From the NCBI GenBank assembly GCA_012719855.1, contig JAAXZN010000029.1, forward strand, positions 98,526 through 162,525: a stretch of DNA of 64,000 nucleotides, read 5' to 3'. The stretch comes from Serratia liquefaciens (GTDB lineage: Bacteria; Pseudomonadota; Gammaproteobacteria; Enterobacterales; Enterobacteriaceae). A program made the translations under genes and the position numbers. The notes under the pieces are model-generated. The model made no database searches. It saw only the letters and a program-made list of their open reading frames with translations, and had not been told where the DNA came from. Below, piece by piece: positions 25,002-33,034 of the stretch. Within the stretch, counting starts at the first letter, position 1. The number at the start of each line of letters is the position of its first letter.

Positions 25002-26747
25002 ATGGGAAAATTAAGGTATTGCGTTATGCAAAATAACCGGGGTACATCTATTTTCAGAAAGTCTTATTTAAATGACTTTATCGTTATCGCCATCGGCGTT
25101 TTCTTCATTGCATTTTTTATTCGCGCCTGGGGCGACATGCACGGCGATTTCAATGAACAGAACGTCTCCGCCATTAATCTCGATGCCTGGAATCTGCTCT
25201 ATTATTCGCTCAGAACCAGCATGCGCTTTCTCCTCGGCATGGTCTGGTCGTTGCTGTTCTCTCTGGTGTTCGCCGTGCTGGCCGCGCGCTATGCGCCGCT
25301 GCGCCGGGTGATCCTGCCCTTCGTCAACTTTATGGAGTCGGTGCCGTTGGTGGGGTTCCTGACCTTCACCACCGTGTACTTTCTCAACCTCTACCCGCAC
25401 AGCGTGATGGGGCTGGAGTGCACCGCCATCTTCGCGGTGTTTACCGGCCAGGCCTGGAACATGATGCTGACGCTGTATCAGACGCTGCGCATCGTGCCCA
25501 AGGAGCTGGACGAAGCCGCGCGCAGCTTCAATTACAACCCGTGGCAACGCTTCTGGCGGCTGGAGTTCATCTATTCGGTGCCGGGCCTGCTGTGGAACGC
25601 CATGGTGTCGCAGTCCGCCGCCTGGTTCGCCCTGGTGGCCTCCGAAGCCATTCCGGTTGGCGATCGCTCGGTCGAATTACCCGGCGTCGGCTCCTATATC
25701 GCCGAAGCGCTGGCGCAGCAGAACGTAGCGGCGATCCTGTATGCGATCGTCGCGCTGGCCGCCAATATCGTGCTGCTCGATCAGCTGGTTTTCCGCCCGC
25801 TGGTGCGTTACACCGCCCGTTTCAAATACGAAGACGTCACCGCCAATCGGCCGTTCGGCAATCCGTGGTTCTACAACAGTCTGGCCTTCTCGCACATCGG
25901 CGCAGCTCTGGGCAGCACGCTGCGCGCGCTGGCTGACCTGTGGCTGTTCAAGCTGCCGCGGCTGTGGTACGCCCTCTGCCTGCACCGCCTGTTTCGCCTC
26001 GCCGCCAAAGGTAATTGGCTGTGGCGTAGCCTGTGGTATCTCGGCGTGGTGCTGGCCTGCGTCTGGTTCGGTTACCGGCTGTGGGAATACTTCCCCAAAC
26101 AGTACTTCGCCATGCTGCCGGAGTGGATGCTGCTCACTACCGCGCGCGTGGTCGCGGCTATGCTGCTCAGCGTGGCGATCTTCACGCCGCTGGGAGTCTG
26201 GATCGGCATGAATCCACGCCTGGTGAAGATCTTCCAGCCGATCATCCAGATCCTGGCGGCCATTCCGCCCAACATTTTCTACCCGCTGATCGCCGCCTTC
26301 ATCGCCATTTATCATCAGGATCTCGGCTGGTGGGCCATTCCGATGATCATGCTGGGTACCCAGTGGTACGTGTTGTTCAACGTGATCGCCGGCGTCTCCG
26401 CCATTCCGACGCAGATCACCGAGGTCAGCGAAACCTTCGGCCTGCGTCGCTTTCGCTGGTGGCGCTACTACATGCTGCCGGCGATTTTCCCCTACATCGT
26501 GACCGGCATCATCTCCGCCGCCGGCGGCGCCTGGAACAGCGCCATCGCCGCCGAGGTGATCCAGTGGGGCAGCACCACCCTCAGCGCCACAGGGCTGGGC
26601 GCCTTCATTTCCGTGGTGACCGACGCCGGCAAGAACCCGGAGTCAGCACTGGGCTGCGCAGCGATGTGCGCGCTGGTGGCATTGTGCATCATCTTCGTCT
26701 GGCAACCGCTGTATCGCATAGCGGAAACCAAATTCAAATATGACTGA
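25002..26747 (+). CDS. ABC transporter permease, duplicated (two fused BPD domains)
   Basis: A 581-residue inner-membrane protein made of two tandem binding-protein-dependent permease domains. The first has the EAA-type coupling loop ELDEAARSFNYNPWQRFWRLEF near residue 170, the second TEVSETFGLRRFRWWRYYMLPAIFP near residue 480. Such duplicated permeases belong to the NitT/TauT-like anion transport group (COG4986-like). One polypeptide can therefore replace a permease dimer. It is followed by an ATPase gene and a porin gene, but no periplasmic binding protein gene is found in the cluster. An ATG at 25026, preceded by AAGG, is an alternative start. Confidence 0.88.
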   Translation: MGKLRYCVMQNNRGTSIFRKSYLNDFIVIAIGVFFIAFFIRAWGDMHGDFNEQNVSAINLDAWNLLYYSLRTSMRFLLGMVWSLLFSLVFAVLAARYAPLRRVILPFVNFMESVPLVGFLTFTTVYFLNLYPHSVMGLECTAIFAVFTGQAWNMMLTLYQTLRIVPKELDEAARSFNYNPWQRFWRLEFIYSVPGLLWNAMVSQSAAWFALVASEAIPVGDRSVELPGVGSYIAEALAQQNVAAILYAIVALAANIVLLDQLVFRPLVRYTARFKYEDVTANRPFGNPWFYNSLAFSHIGAALGSTLRALADLWLFKLPRLWYALCLHRLFRLAAKGNWLWRSLWYLGVVLACVWFGYRLWEYFPKQYFAMLPEWMLLTTARVVAAMLLSVAIFTPLGVWIGMNPRLVKIFQPIIQILAAIPPNIFYPLIAAFIAIYHQDLGWWAIPMIMLGTQWYVLFNVIAGVSAIPTQITEVSETFGLRRFRWWRYYMLPAIFPYIVTGIISAAGGAWNSAIAAEVIQWGSTTLSATGLGAFISVVTDAGKNPESALGCAAMCALVALCIIFVWQPLYRIAETKFKYD

Positions 26748-26762
26748 TCAATGGGGAACAAC

Positions 26763-27554
26763 ATGGTGACTCAAGACGTGATTATCCGCGCCCGCCGGCT
26801 GAACAAGACGTTTATCGGCGAAAACAAACACCCCAAACCCGTGCTGCGCGACGTGTCGCTAGCCATACACGCCGGCGAGTTCGTCACCATTCTGGGGCAA
26901 TCCGGCTCGGGCAAGTCCACGCTGCTGCGCATGCTGGCGGGGCTGATCCCGCCGGACAGCGGCACGCTCACCCTGGCGAGCAAACCGGTCAACGGCCCGA
27001 GCGCCAACGTCGGCATGGTGTTTCAGTCCTACGCGCTTTACCCCTGGCTGACGGTGTACGACAACATCGCCTTCGGCCTGCTGGCTCAAAAGCTGCCGCC
27101 GCAGACGATCGCCGAGCGGCTGGGGGCGCTGCTACGCCTAGTGGGGCTGACCGGCTATGAGCACGCCTGGCCGCGCGAGCTTTCGGGCGGTATGCGCCAG
27201 CGCGTGGGTTTCGCCCGGGCGCTGGCGGTAGAGCCCGACGTCTTGCTGCTGGACGAGCCCTTCTCCGCCCTCGATATCTTTACCGCGCAAAAACTGCGGG
27301 GCGATCTGCTGGCGCTTTGGGGAGAAAACCACCTGCGTACGCGCGCCATGGTGATGGTGACGCACGACGTCGAAGAAGCGGTGCTGATGTCCGATCGGGT
27401 GCTGATCCTGGACGCCGCCGACAAACGAATCGACGACGAATTCAGCGTCAACATCCCTCGCGCGGCGCGCAACCGGGAAAGCCTGCGGCACCTCACCGAT
27501 CTGATCCGCAGCTGCCTGTACAGAAAAATCGCGCAATCGCAATCGGCCGGTTAA
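26763..27554 (+). CDS. ABC transporter ATP-binding protein (NitT/TauT type)
   Basis: A 263-residue ATPase with Walker A GQSGSGKST near residue 45, the Q-loop VFQSYALYPW, ABC signature ELSGGMRQRVGFARALAVEP, Walker B VLLLDEPFSALD and the H-loop VMVTHDVEEAV. It energises the duplicated permease encoded immediately upstream. The start at 26763 is chosen over an in-frame ATG at 26751 because GGGGA lies just before it. The gene for the porin follows 32 bases after the stop, so permease, ATPase and porin form one unit. Confidence 0.9.
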   Translation: MVTQDVIIRARRLNKTFIGENKHPKPVLRDVSLAIHAGEFVTILGQSGSGKSTLLRMLAGLIPPDSGTLTLASKPVNGPSANVGMVFQSYALYPWLTVYDNIAFGLLAQKLPPQTIAERLGALLRLVGLTGYEHAWPRELSGGMRQRVGFARALAVEPDVLLLDEPFSALDIFTAQKLRGDLLALWGENHLRTRAMVMVTHDVEEAVLMSDRVLILDAADKRIDDEFSVNIPRAARNRESLRHLTDLIRSCLYRKIAQSQSAG

Positions 27555-27586
27555 CGGCCCTGTTTTCATCCACTTGGGGAATTGAA

Positions 27587-28669
27587 ATGAACCATAAAAG
27601 CTTGCTGATGACGCTGGTCATCCTGCTGCCGGCTGCCGCCACCGGTGCGGAAATCGTCAATAAGGACGGTAATAAACTGGATCTGTACGGCCAACTGAAC
27701 GGCGTGCATTACTTCAGCAGCGACGCCAGCAATAACGGTGACCGCTCCTACACCCGCTTCGGCTTCAAAGGCGAGACGCAGATCGGCGACGAGCTGACGG
27801 GGTATGGGCAGTGGGAATATCAGGCGGGGCTTAATCAGGCGGAAAGCGCCGGGCCGGGCGACAGCTATACCCGTCTGGGCTTTGCCGGATTGACGTTCGG
27901 CCGCTGGGGTAGCCTGGATTACGGCCGCAACTACGGCCTGCTGTATGACGTGGCTGGCTGGACGGACGTGCTGCCTGAATTCGGCAACGACAGCTACGAA
28001 GCGGCCGACAACTTTATGACCGGTCGCGCCAACGGCCTGCTAACCTACCATAACCGCAGCCTGGGTGGACTGTTGGACGGTCTGGATCTCGGCCTGCAAT
28101 ATCAGGGGAAGAATCGGGGGGACGACGCCCTCCGGGCGAAGGATATTCAGACACAAAACGGCGATGGCTACGCCTTTTCCGCCACCTACGACACCGGCGT
28201 AGGGCTAGACTTTGGCGCCGCCTACGCCAACTCTGCGCGCACCCTGGCGCAACAGCGCTTCGGTCTGGCTGACGGCGATCGTGCCCGGGCCTGGACGCTG
28301 GGACTGAAATACGACCAAGACAACCTCTACCTGGCGGCAAGCTACGCGCGCACCGAGAACATGACCTACGTCGACGGCGATCGCTACGCCGGCTTCGCTC
28401 CCCGCGCGGACGCCGTCGAGGCGGTCGCGCAGTATCATTTCGATTCCGGCGTCACGCCCTCGCTGGCCTACCTGCAAACGCGCGGCCGTAACCTGCCCGG
28501 CATCGGCGGCGCCGATCTGGTCAAATACCTGGATCTGGCGCTGAATTACAGCTTCAACGCCAACATGTCGACCTACGTGGAGTACAAACTCAACCTGCTG
28601 CAACGGCAGAACGCCGTGGGTGCCAGCGCCGACGACATCGTCGAAACCGGCATCATGTATCAGTTCTGA
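27587..28669 (+). CDS. OmpC/OmpF/PhoE-type trimeric porin
   Basis: A 360-residue porin with signal peptide MNHKSLLMTLVILLPAAATGA. The classical mature start AEIVNKDGNKLDLYGQLNG follows, then the YTRFGFKGETQIGDELTGYGQWEYQ segment and the constriction-loop region FGRWGSLDYGRNYGLLYDVAGWTDVLPEFG, and the protein ends in GIMYQF. It is clearly a member of the OmpC family, but it is encoded within an ABC transporter operon, so it probably provides the outer-membrane route for the same solute. The start at 27587 follows GGGGAATTGAA. The long perfect palindrome after the gene ends the unit. Confidence 0.93.
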   Translation: MNHKSLLMTLVILLPAAATGAEIVNKDGNKLDLYGQLNGVHYFSSDASNNGDRSYTRFGFKGETQIGDELTGYGQWEYQAGLNQAESAGPGDSYTRLGFAGLTFGRWGSLDYGRNYGLLYDVAGWTDVLPEFGNDSYEAADNFMTGRANGLLTYHNRSLGGLLDGLDLGLQYQGKNRGDDALRAKDIQTQNGDGYAFSATYDTGVGLDFGAAYANSARTLAQQRFGLADGDRARAWTLGLKYDQDNLYLAASYARTENMTYVDGDRYAGFAPRADAVEAVAQYHFDSGVTPSLAYLQTRGRNLPGIGGADLVKYLDLALNYSFNANMSTYVEYKLNLLQRQNAVGASADDIVETGIMYQF

Positions 28670-28677
28670 TCCCCATT

Positions 28678-28713
28678 CCGGCCGGAGGGCGCCCTCCGGC
28701 CGGTTCATTATTT
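28678..28713 (+). terminator. strong hairpin terminator after the porin gene
   Basis: A 26-base perfect palindrome (28678-28703), CCGGCCGGAGGGC and its complement, is followed by TTCATTATTT. It separates the first ABC/porin unit from the second leader and ATPase unit. Confidence 0.8.
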
Positions 28714-28885
28714 GACTTGCCGCATACCATGTTATTCTCTCGTTTAATTCAGGTTTATATTTCCATAAAATGATGCCTATATTCATTCTTGTTATTTCTG
28801 TTGACACACCGTTTAATTAATAAAGAAAACCTTTCCCGCATTCATATTAAATTACATTTTGCCGACATAATTCGGCGCAACCACA

Positions 28886-28915
28886 TTGAATAACAGGCTA
28901 TACCACGCGTATTAT
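28886..28915 (+). promoter_or_regulatory. sigma-70 promoter candidate for the second leader/ATPase unit
   Basis: TTGAAT (28886-28891) and TATTAT (28910-28915) are separated by 18 bases. The predicted start near 28922 lies about 23 bases before the leader-peptide ATG. An additional TTGACA lies at 28801 without a good matching -10. Confidence 0.5.
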
Positions 28916-28944
28916 GGCCACACGAAAAATAACGGGAGAAAGAT

Positions 28945-29007
28945 ATGGAAGGCGACAGTTGGTTGTTTATTTTATTGTTGGAATCGCTGAGGTCACAGGA
29001 GCAATAG
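28945..29007 (+). CDS. 20-residue leader peptide before the second ATPase gene
   Basis: ATG at 28945 follows a GGGAG ribosome binding site. The frame encodes MEGDSWLFILLLESLRSQEQ and ends at 29007, ten bases before a stable hairpin. It parallels the peptide at 24768-24821 in length, acidic start, aromatic residue and Leu-rich centre, in distance to the hairpin, and in lying about 250 bases upstream of an ABC gene. No gene family is recognised. Confidence 0.6.
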   Translation: MEGDSWLFILLLESLRSQEQ

Positions 29008-29017
29008 TCATCCCATT

Positions 29018-29042
29018 GCATCCTGAAAGTGTCAGGATATGC
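29018..29042 (+). promoter_or_regulatory. conserved hairpin after leader peptide 2
   Basis: ATCCTGA-AAGTG-TCAGGAT is a perfect seven-pair stem flanked by a further GC/GC pair. Its left arm and loop (TTGCATCCTGAAAG) match the corresponding part of the hairpin at 24831-24864. Compensating changes on the right arm keep the base pairing. Confidence 0.6.
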
Positions 29043-29256
29043 GTTAGTTACCACATCCCTTCGCTTTACCCCTTCAGCGCATGGCCTCCGCGCATGCCAG
29101 TCCGGCGCGCCTGACAGGCTAATCACTCCAGCATATGCTTATTAACAGTCCGATAACGGTCAGGCTTATTTGCGCTCGCATTTATTTCACGCCGGCCCGA
29201 CGATAAATATCGGCCATTTTTCCATGCTCATATTTTTAATTGAGTGGAGAAACATC

Positions 29257-30036
29257 ATGATGGTAAAAAAAACCACGCTGCTAACAGTCAATAACGTCAG
29301 CAAAAGCGTTCAGCCTACCGGAAAAGAAAAACGCCTGGTGCTGAATGAAATCAACTTGCGCCTCTACGACAACGAGGTCGTCAGCATTTTGGGGCAGTCC
29401 GGCTCAGGCAAATCCACCCTGCTGCGCATTATTTCCGGCCTGATCGCGCCGGATCTGGGTACCGTGATGCTGGGGGATAAAAAAGTCTCGGGGCCAAATC
29501 CGCAGATCAACATGGTGTTCCAGACCTTCGCCATTTTCCCGTGGCTTAACGTCTACCAGAATATCGCCTTCGGGCTGCAGGCGCAGGATCTGCCGCCGCA
29601 GGTAGTCGAAGCCCAGACGCTGAAAATGCTCGATCTGGTCGGGCTCGCCCCCTACCGCGATGCCTACCCGCGCGAGCTTTCCGGCGGCATGCGCCAGCGA
29701 GTCGGCTTTGCGCGCGCGCTGGCGGTAGAACCGATGCTGCTGTTGCTGGACGAGCCCTTTTCCGCGCTGGACGTCTATACCGGCGAACACCTGCGCAGCG
29801 ACCTGCTGCGTATCTGGAGCACTCGCCAGATCAAAACGCGCTCCATCGTACTGGTTACCCACAGCGTAGAGGAGGCGGTGATGATGTCTGATCGCATCTT
29901 CCTGCTGGGCGCAGGTACCCTCGACGGCTGCTATCACATCGCGCAGCGCCGCGAGACGCGCACCCGCGAGGGAATGCAGCCGCTGACGGACAAAATCAGC
30001 GAGACACTCAGCCGGCAGATCGCCGCCGCGCACTGA
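29257..30036 (+). CDS. second ABC transporter ATP-binding protein (NitT/TauT type)
   Basis: A 259-residue ATPase with Walker A GQSGSGKST, Q-loop VFQTFAIFPW, signature ELSGGMRQRVGFARALAVEP, Walker B LLLLDEPFSALD and H-loop VLVTHSVEEAV. It is a close paralogue of the ATPase at 26763. It has no permease of its own nearby, so it probably serves the same duplicated permease, perhaps as the second half of a heterodimer. Start at 29257 follows GGAGAAACATC. The MgtC-like gene begins 112 bases downstream in the same direction. Confidence 0.9.
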   Translation: MMVKKTTLLTVNNVSKSVQPTGKEKRLVLNEINLRLYDNEVVSILGQSGSGKSTLLRIISGLIAPDLGTVMLGDKKVSGPNPQINMVFQTFAIFPWLNVYQNIAFGLQAQDLPPQVVEAQTLKMLDLVGLAPYRDAYPRELSGGMRQRVGFARALAVEPMLLLLDEPFSALDVYTGEHLRSDLLRIWSTRQIKTRSIVLVTHSVEEAVMMSDRIFLLGAGTLDGCYHIAQRRETRTREGMQPLTDKISETLSRQIAAAH

Positions 30037-30148
30037 GCGAAGCCATGGCTTGGCGGGACGGAACCCCGCCAACTTCACTACCTGTTTATCAAGAGTTACC
30101 CCGCCACGGGTGGCTCATGATAAGCGGATAATACATCGAGTTATTATC

Positions 30149-30841
30149 ATGCATTTCATTCATACACTGCTGACGCTGCTGACCGCGTCCGTCCTGGGCG
30201 CCGCCATCGGCTACGAAAGACAGTTCCGCCAGCGCACCGCCGGGCTGCGCACCAACACGCTGGTGGCCACCAGCGCAGCGATCTTCGTCCACCTGGCCAT
30301 GACCATCGACGGCAGCGACGGCGCGGTGCGCGTCATCTCCTACGTGGTCTCCGGCGTCGGCTTTCTCGGCGCCGGAGCCATCATGAAGGAAGGGATGAAC
30401 ATCCGCGGTCTGAACACCGCCGCTACGCTCTGGGGTTCCGCGGCGGTCGGGGCCTGCGCCGGCTGCGGCCTGTACGGCGATGCGCTGGCCGCCACGCTGT
30501 TCGTGCTCGCCGCCAATACCCTGTTGCGTCCTCTGGTCAATATGGTCAACAAACAACCCTTCAATGACGTTAACGGCGAATCCACCTACCAGATTTGCGT
30601 GATCGCCTTCGAGCATGAGCAGCGTGAAGCGCTGGCTAAATTCAAACAGGTGCTGCAAGGCGAAAACTGCTTTATCTCGCATCTGGATATCGAACCCTTT
30701 GGCGACGACGACGTGGAGATCACCGCCACGCTGATGCCGGCTTCCGTCACCACGCCGGTGCTCGACCAGACCATCAATAAACTGCTGAACGGCAGCATGA
30801 TGAAACAAGCCTATTACAGCCGCATCGCTGGCTCCGGCTAA
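30149..30841 (+). CDS. MgtC-family inner-membrane protein
   Basis: A 230-residue protein with four to five transmembrane segments in the N-terminal 140 residues and a soluble C-terminal domain of about 85 residues. Family signatures are ASVLGAAIGYERQFRQRTAGLRTNTLVA, SGVGFLGAGAIMKEGMNIRGLNTAATLW and the acidic/cysteine region ACAGCGLYG. MgtC proteins act in magnesium limitation, intramacrophage survival and, in Salmonella, inhibition of the F1Fo ATPase. Here the gene is placed in an ABC transporter cluster rather than with mgtB. The ribosome binding site is weak, which may mean low translation or coupling. Confidence 0.88.
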   Translation: MHFIHTLLTLLTASVLGAAIGYERQFRQRTAGLRTNTLVATSAAIFVHLAMTIDGSDGAVRVISYVVSGVGFLGAGAIMKEGMNIRGLNTAATLWGSAAVGACAGCGLYGDALAATLFVLAANTLLRPLVNMVNKQPFNDVNGESTYQICVIAFEHEQREALAKFKQVLQGENCFISHLDIEPFGDDDVEITATLMPASVTTPVLDQTINKLLNGSMMKQAYYSRIAGSG

Positions 30842-30868
30842 TGCCTTTCACCTTCAGGGAGACCAACC

Positions 30869-31753
30869 ATGAAAACCATGCCGAAGCTGGCTCATCTGAC
30901 GATGTTCAAAGATATCGTCCACTGCGGAAGCTTGCACGAGGCCGCGAAAAAACTGGCCATCTCGCAACCGACGCTCAGCCGAGTGCTCAAGGAGCTGGAA
31001 ATGTCCATAGGCGCACGGCTGCTGGAGCGCAGCAACCGCGGCGTGCGCCTGACGGCGGTGGGCGAGCTGTTTTACCGGCGGATAGACGCCGCCACCAATC
31101 AGTTGTTCAGCGTGTTTGACGAACTACGCGGCATGAGCGCTGACGGTGAGAAGCGTCTGCGGGTGGGGATGAGCGTCGATCCGCTGCTGTGCTATCTGCC
31201 GCAGGTGCTCGAAGGCTTCAACCGCCGCTACCCGCATACCCGGGTGACGGTGGTGGAAGACGGCCCGGAAGGCCTGCTCGCCCGGCTGCGAAACTGCGAG
31301 CTGGATTTGGCAGTCAGCAGCCTGAACGGCGCGACGGGCGGCGCCGATCTGGCCATGCAGGCGCTGAAAAGCGAGCGCTTCTCGCTCTATCAGGGGGGCG
31401 ACCTTACCGCCGCCGGGCAGCCGCCGGCCGAGGCCAAATGGGTGGTGCCGCGCTCCTGCTCGGTGGGGCACGCCGCCATCCGCGAGATCGCCGAGAGTTA
31501 CACGCCGCACGGCCAGATAGTCGAGACCGACTCCTTTCTGGCGACCTGGTGCCTGGTCAGGCAGCAGGGTTATATCGCGCTGCTGAGCGATCGGGTTGTC
31601 GCGCACTATGCGCCGCAACTGCACCTGCAGAAAATCCCGACGCAGGGGATCGACATCAGCGCGCGCTTTTACGTCTTTACCCGCCATGAACCGGCTACGC
31701 CGCCGCTCAGCGCCGCGTTTATCCACCTGCTGCAAACCCTGCAGACGGCCTGA
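30869..31753 (+). CDS. LysR-family transcriptional regulator
   Basis: A 294-residue LysR regulator with an N-terminal winged helix (LTMFKDIVHCGSLHEAAKKLAISQPTLSRVLKELEMSIGARL) and an effector domain from about residue 95. It follows the MgtC gene by 27 bases in the same direction, so it is probably co-transcribed and may control the cluster from 22417 onward. Its ligand is unknown. It is a typical CbpB/GalR-like LysR by architecture, without a distinguishing feature I can name. Confidence 0.87.
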   Translation: MKTMPKLAHLTMFKDIVHCGSLHEAAKKLAISQPTLSRVLKELEMSIGARLLERSNRGVRLTAVGELFYRRIDAATNQLFSVFDELRGMSADGEKRLRVGMSVDPLLCYLPQVLEGFNRRYPHTRVTVVEDGPEGLLARLRNCELDLAVSSLNGATGGADLAMQALKSERFSLYQGGDLTAAGQPPAEAKWVVPRSCSVGHAAIREIAESYTPHGQIVETDSFLATWCLVRQQGYIALLSDRVVAHYAPQLHLQKIPTQGIDISARFYVFTRHEPATPPLSAAFIHLLQTLQTA

Positions 31754-31938
31754 AGACGCAGGCCGCCGGAAACGTTCGGCACCCAGTAGGCGAACAGAAA
31801 AACAGGGGGTTAAAGCCGGCCGGTTATTCCGGGGGGTGTATTAGCACAGCGGCGGCCGGGCGGCAGTGCTAATGCAGCAACACAGAAAGGTATTATTACG
31901 CTCTCCTGCGCCACTTTTATCGATAACGCTCGCGGCCA

Positions 31939-32730
31939 TTACGCCATGACAGTTCTATAAAGCAATTCATCGAGCGAAAAATCACTGCGCGCGCGGCTAT
32001 CTGGTAATTCGGTCTGTTGTTCATGAGCTTTAAGCCCTTGCAGGATAAACGCGTGTATCAGCTCCCTGCGGGGACCGTATTCTGCTTCTCCGGCTCTTTT
32101 CTTGGCAGCCAACAAGGCATGAATTTCCGCTAACAACAATGGATCGCTCACCGTTCCAGCCAGCAGGTGCTCGAAAAGCATTGGCGGCACTCCTTTGCCC
32201 GCTTCTATCCAGAGGACAGCCAGCAGTGGCCGCAGAACGTAAAAATATTTTTTGAGGCGCACCTCCTCGCCTTGCAAGTAGCCGCGGAAGTTTTTACGCG
32301 CCATGGAAAGATAGTGCCAGCGCGCTCGCTTAGCCGAAAACCATTCCGGTACGACGCCTTTCAGCGCCTCTACACTTTCAGTGTCCTGCTGATAAACCAC
32401 CGGTGAATCCAACCATTCGATCAAAGTCGGGTTAGCCCGCTTTAACAGGCCGAGCGACTTACGCCATTCCCATCCACAGACGTCTAGCTCATCATCTATC
32501 GGCAGCTCTATCACGTCACGCTGCGTCTCAACGCGCAAATACCATTCAGGCCGATGCACATACAAGAAACGCACGTCGTAATCACTGTCCGGCGAGGCGA
32601 ATCCCCACCCTCGACTGCCGGACTCGCAGGCATATAACACCCTTACGTCATACCGCGCTTCTATTTCACGCAACACCTTTTTTATTTTGACGCGCATTTC
32701 ACTGCTGACGCCTTCTGTTTGTTCTTCCAT
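31939..32730 (-). CDS. RlaP-type nucleotidyltransferase (YcgL-like)
   Basis: A 263-residue protein with the polymerase-beta-type signature GSRGWG at residues 38-43 and DSDYDVR at residues 48-54. This is the arrangement of the RlaP / YcgL family (predicted nucleotidyltransferases associated with RNA repair). The all-helical C-terminal part includes KKYFYVLRPLLAVLWIE. The start at 32730 is favoured by GGATAAGGTC immediately before it; another ATG lies at 32748. No RNA ligase gene is adjacent. It is unrelated in detail to the AbiEii proteins of this window. Confidence 0.8.
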   Translation of the reverse strand: MEEQTEGVSSEMRVKIKKVLREIEARYDVRVLYACESGSRGWGFASPDSDYDVRFLYVHRPEWYLRVETQRDVIELPIDDELDVCGWEWRKSLGLLKRANPTLIEWLDSPVVYQQDTESVEALKGVVPEWFSAKRARWHYLSMARKNFRGYLQGEEVRLKKYFYVLRPLLAVLWIEAGKGVPPMLFEHLLAGTVSDPLLLAEIHALLAAKKRAGEAEYGPRRELIHAFILQGLKAHEQQTELPDSRARSDFSLDELLYRTVMA

Positions 32731-32831
32731 GACCTTATCCTTTTCCATACGTTATCTAACGCAGGGTATATACGATTTTCACCCGAGACAACTGCGCCGC
32801 TATATTCAAAACATGATGAAACCAGCTACCA

Positions 32832-32881
32832 ACCGCTTACCCCGCCAATCCAACCGTTCACCCGGCGAATCCAACCGCTGA
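32832..32881 (+). promoter_or_regulatory. three BtsR (YehT)-type binding sites upstream of btsT
   Basis: ACCGCTTA (32832), ACCGTTCA (32853) and ACCGCTGA (32874) recur every 21 bases. The E. coli BtsR motif on the btsT/yjiY promoter is a direct repeat of ACC(G/A)CT(C/T)A with 13-base spacing, that is, the same 21-base period. The first unit matches fully and the others at seven of eight positions. The surrounding bases are also repeated (AATCCAACCG twice). Confidence 0.75.
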
Positions 32882-33034
32882 CTGAAATTCGCCTGTCTTC
32901 CCCTGCCCCAACCCACAATGATGAGCTGTTCCTAAACCTATACCCGAACGTTATCCGCACCGGGCCGCGTGCCTGAAACATCTTATAAGCGGGTTAACTC
33001 ACTCATTTTGCAGATTTGAACTAAGGACACCTCA

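Noticed and set aside
24831..29042. Leader hairpins as guanidine-II (mini-ykkC) riboswitches
   Set aside because: The loops are TGAAAG-type, not ACGR, and the hairpins are single rather than tandem; no other known riboswitch core was recognised.
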